NCBI RefSeq assembly: GCF_019711515.1
Contig: NZ_JAIGNO010000003.1
Coordinates: forward strand, 310,001-374,000
Direction: 5' to 3'
DNA length: 64,000 bases
Source: Qipengyuania qiaonensis
Lineage (GTDB): Bacteria > Pseudomonadota > Alphaproteobacteria > Sphingomonadales > Sphingomonadaceae
Shown: positions 62,319 to 64,000 of the stretch, one piece after another
How positions within the stretch are numbered: the first letter of the stretch is position 1
Layout of the letters: every line of letters begins with the position of its first letter
The notes under the pieces: generated by a model
Database searches by the model: none
Told to the model about the DNA's origin: nothing
The model's input: only the letters and a program-made list of their open reading frames with translations
Translations under genes and position numbers: made by a program

Positions 62319-63905
62319 TCAGGCAACCAGCGCTGCCTTCACGAAATCCGCACAGCGCTCGCCGATCATGATGCTCGGCGCGTTCGTATTGCCGCTGACC
62401 ACGCGCGGCATGATGCTGGCGTCGGCCACGTACAGCGCGTCGATCCCGCGCGCCTTAAGCGTCGGGTCGACCACGGCACCTTCATCCGCGCCCATGCGGC
62501 ATGTACCGACGGGGTGATAGACCGTGTCCGCTCGATTGCGGATCAGCTCGTCCAGCTCGGCATCGTCGTGGAGATTAACCGCATAGCGATCCTGCGGGCC
62601 GTATTTCGCGAGGCTGGGCGAAGAGGCGATGCGGTGCGAGAGGCGCACTCCCTCGCGCAAGGTCGCAATATCGCGATCGTCATCGAGGAAGTTCGGATCG
62701 ATGCGAGGCGCATGGCTGGCATCGCGGCTGTCGAGCCGGACGGTGCCGCGGCTTTCGGGTCGCAGGACGCAGGCATGGAGCGAAAAGCCGTGTCCTTTCA
62801 CTTTTTCGCGCCCGTGATCTTCGAGCATGGCAGGCACGAAATGCCATTGCACATCGGGGGCGGGCGCATCGGGCATGACGGTCCAGAACCCGCCCGCTTC
62901 GGCATAGGGTGTCGTCATGATGCCGGTGCGCTTGCGCCGATGCTCCATGATGGCCTTGGCCATGCGGACCGTGCCGGTCAGGCTGTCGCCGATGAAATCC
63001 TTGCTCTTGGTCTCCCAGCTGGAAACGTAGTCGATGTGGTCCTGAAGGTCCGACCCGACTGCGGGCCTGTCGAGTACGACCTCGATCCCGTGCTCCCGCA
63101 AATGCGCCCCCGGGCCGATACCGGACAGCATGAGTATCTGCGGCGAATTGAAAGCTCCCGCTGACAGCACGACCGCGCCGCGCGCCGTGATCGTGCGCTC
63201 CTTGCCCGCGACTGCGTAGGTCACGCCGGTTACCCGTCCCTGGTCGATTTCAAGCCGCTGCACCGTGACGCCGATGCGGATGTCGAGATTCTTCGCGCGG
63301 CGCTGCGGCTCTATATAGGCGCGCGCGGCCGACCAGCGTTCGCCGTCCTTTTGCGTGACCTGGTAGAGTCCGAAACCCTCCTGGTTCGCCCCGTTGAAAT
63401 CGGCATTGCGCGGCAACTGGAGCTGCGCGGCCGCCTCGACGAAAGCCAGGCTGCCCGGATTGGGCCATCTCTGATCGCTGACCCAAAGCGGGCCGCTGCT
63501 GTTATGGTATTCGTCGGCCCCGCGGACATTGTGCTCGGCGCGCTTGAAATAGGGCAGAACGTCGTCATAGCCCCAGCCGGTGCAGCCGAGCGCAGCCCAA
63601 TTGTCGTAATCCCAGCGATTGCCGCGGATATAGACCATGGCGTTGATTGCCGATGAACCGCCCAGGCCGCGCCCGCGAGGCTGATAGCCGACGCGTCCAT
63701 TGAGACCTTTCTGCGGAATTGTCTCGAAACGATAGTTCTGCGCGTCGCGCAGGAAGGGCATGAAGCCGGGTGTCCTGACCAACATGCCGTTGTTCCGCCC
63801 GCCCGCCTCGAGCAGACATACAGTCCGTCCAGCTTCCGCCAGCCTTCCGGCAACGGCACTGCCGCCGCTGCCGCCACCGATCACGATGACATCGAATTCG
63901 TCCAT
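62319..63905 (-). CDS. GMC-family FAD-dependent oxidoreductase (choline dehydrogenase-like)
   Basis: 528 residues. FAD-binding GGGSGGSAVAGRLAEAG at the N-terminus (from residue 10), the GMC signature GRGLGGSSAINAMVYIRGN, and the second signature GAFNSPQILMLSGIG. The catalytic pair is likely H464 (VYHPVGTCRMG) and N506 (SGNTNAPS). It oxidises an alcohol to aldehyde or acid. Substrate unknown; the choline dehydrogenase label is by family only. ATG at 63905. Confidence 0.95.
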   Translation of the reverse strand: MDEFDVIVIGGGSGGSAVAGRLAEAGRTVCLLEAGGRNNGMLVRTPGFMPFLRDAQNYRFETIPQKGLNGRVGYQPRGRGLGGSSAINAMVYIRGNRWDYDNWAALGCTGWGYDDVLPYFKRAEHNVRGADEYHNSSGPLWVSDQRWPNPGSLAFVEAAAQLQLPRNADFNGANQEGFGLYQVTQKDGERWSAARAYIEPQRRAKNLDIRIGVTVQRLEIDQGRVTGVTYAVAGKERTITARGAVVLSAGAFNSPQILMLSGIGPGAHLREHGIEVVLDRPAVGSDLQDHIDYVSSWETKSKDFIGDSLTGTVRMAKAIMEHRRKRTGIMTTPYAEAGGFWTVMPDAPAPDVQWHFVPAMLEDHGREKVKGHGFSLHACVLRPESRGTVRLDSRDASHAPRIDPNFLDDDRDIATLREGVRLSHRIASSPSLAKYGPQDRYAVNLHDDAELDELIRNRADTVYHPVGTCRMGADEGAVVDPTLKARGIDALYVADASIMPRVVSGNTNAPSIMIGERCADFVKAALVA

Positions 63906-64000
63906 GGATTCTCCTCTCCTGCCTAGAGGTTAGGCAGGCTCCGCTTCGCCCGCAATCGGGTTTTCCGATGAAACGGACTTTTCCTGCGTTCCCTGCCGTT

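Noticed and set aside
1-64000. CRISPR array
   Set aside because: No regularly spaced direct repeats were seen anywhere in the window and no cas-like gene is present.

Overview
The window is one contiguous chromosomal stretch of a high-GC alphaproteobacterium. Gene content and protein style point to the order Sphingomonadales, most likely the family Erythrobacteraceae (Erythrobacter/Qipengyuania type). The clues are a MipZ-type division regulator, a TonB-ExbB-ExbD-ExbD energy cluster with a large TonB-dependent receptor, a petABC bc1 operon, class II fructose-bisphosphatase and a ligase-associated-type Lhr helicase. The family assignment is inference; no rRNA gene is present to confirm it. Many genes overlap by ATGA, GTGA or TGATG junctions, and several starts are GTG or TTG.

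Layout. 1-4360 (minus strand): an inverted intergenic repeat, ribF, an AT-rich dihydrofolate reductase that looks acquired, purK-purE, gpmA and a 47-residue protein. 4468-12056: tRNA-Thr(GGT) followed by a 7.5 kb integrative element bounded by a 30-bp direct repeat of the tRNA 3' end. It carries a tyrosine integrase, a small XRE regulator resembling restriction-modification controller proteins, an unknown 136-residue protein, an MmeI-like single-chain restriction-modification enzyme, a serine recombinase and small ORFs. 12116-21702: a DECR-type 2,4-dienoyl-CoA reductase, two bacterial PH-domain membrane proteins, a GNAT protein, threonine aldolase, an EamA exporter, a sugar-epimerase-like SDR with a short leader ORF, pepN and pgeF. 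21925-29063: petABC, apt, a CPA-type antiporter, an OmpA-like lipoprotein, tRNA-Gly(TCC) and panC. 29140-36042: a CsgG-like protein, then mipZ / J-domain protein / phosphomannomutase with overlapping ends, a DUF2059-like exported protein and an Lhr-type helicase. 36131-38696: exbD, exbD, exbB and tonB on the minus strand. 39042-46509: hom, glpX, prs, an AraC-type regulator, hisN and an SDR. 46628-54020: rpmI-rplT, two tandem related AraC-type regulators, pheS-pheT, an SDR and a small membrane protein. 54025-57752: prfC, an alpha/beta hydrolase, a PNPOx-like protein and an EEP-family phosphodiesterase. 57830-59716: a textbook sigma-54 promoter driving glnK-amtB, closed by a strong terminator. 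59860-63905: a TonB-dependent receptor facing a GMC oxidoreductase.

Functionally, most of the window is housekeeping: nucleotide, folate and flavin synthesis, respiration, translation and nitrogen sensing. The main accessory unit is the tRNA-Thr island, which reads as a compact mobile restriction element. Its att repeats, a shared 8-mer near both ends, DnaA-box-like sites and an uncharacterised 136-residue gene next to a controller-like regulator make it the most interesting part of the window. Second are the acquired dhfr, the cluster of AraC-type regulators set into conserved gene neighbourhoods, and the coupled leader ORF.
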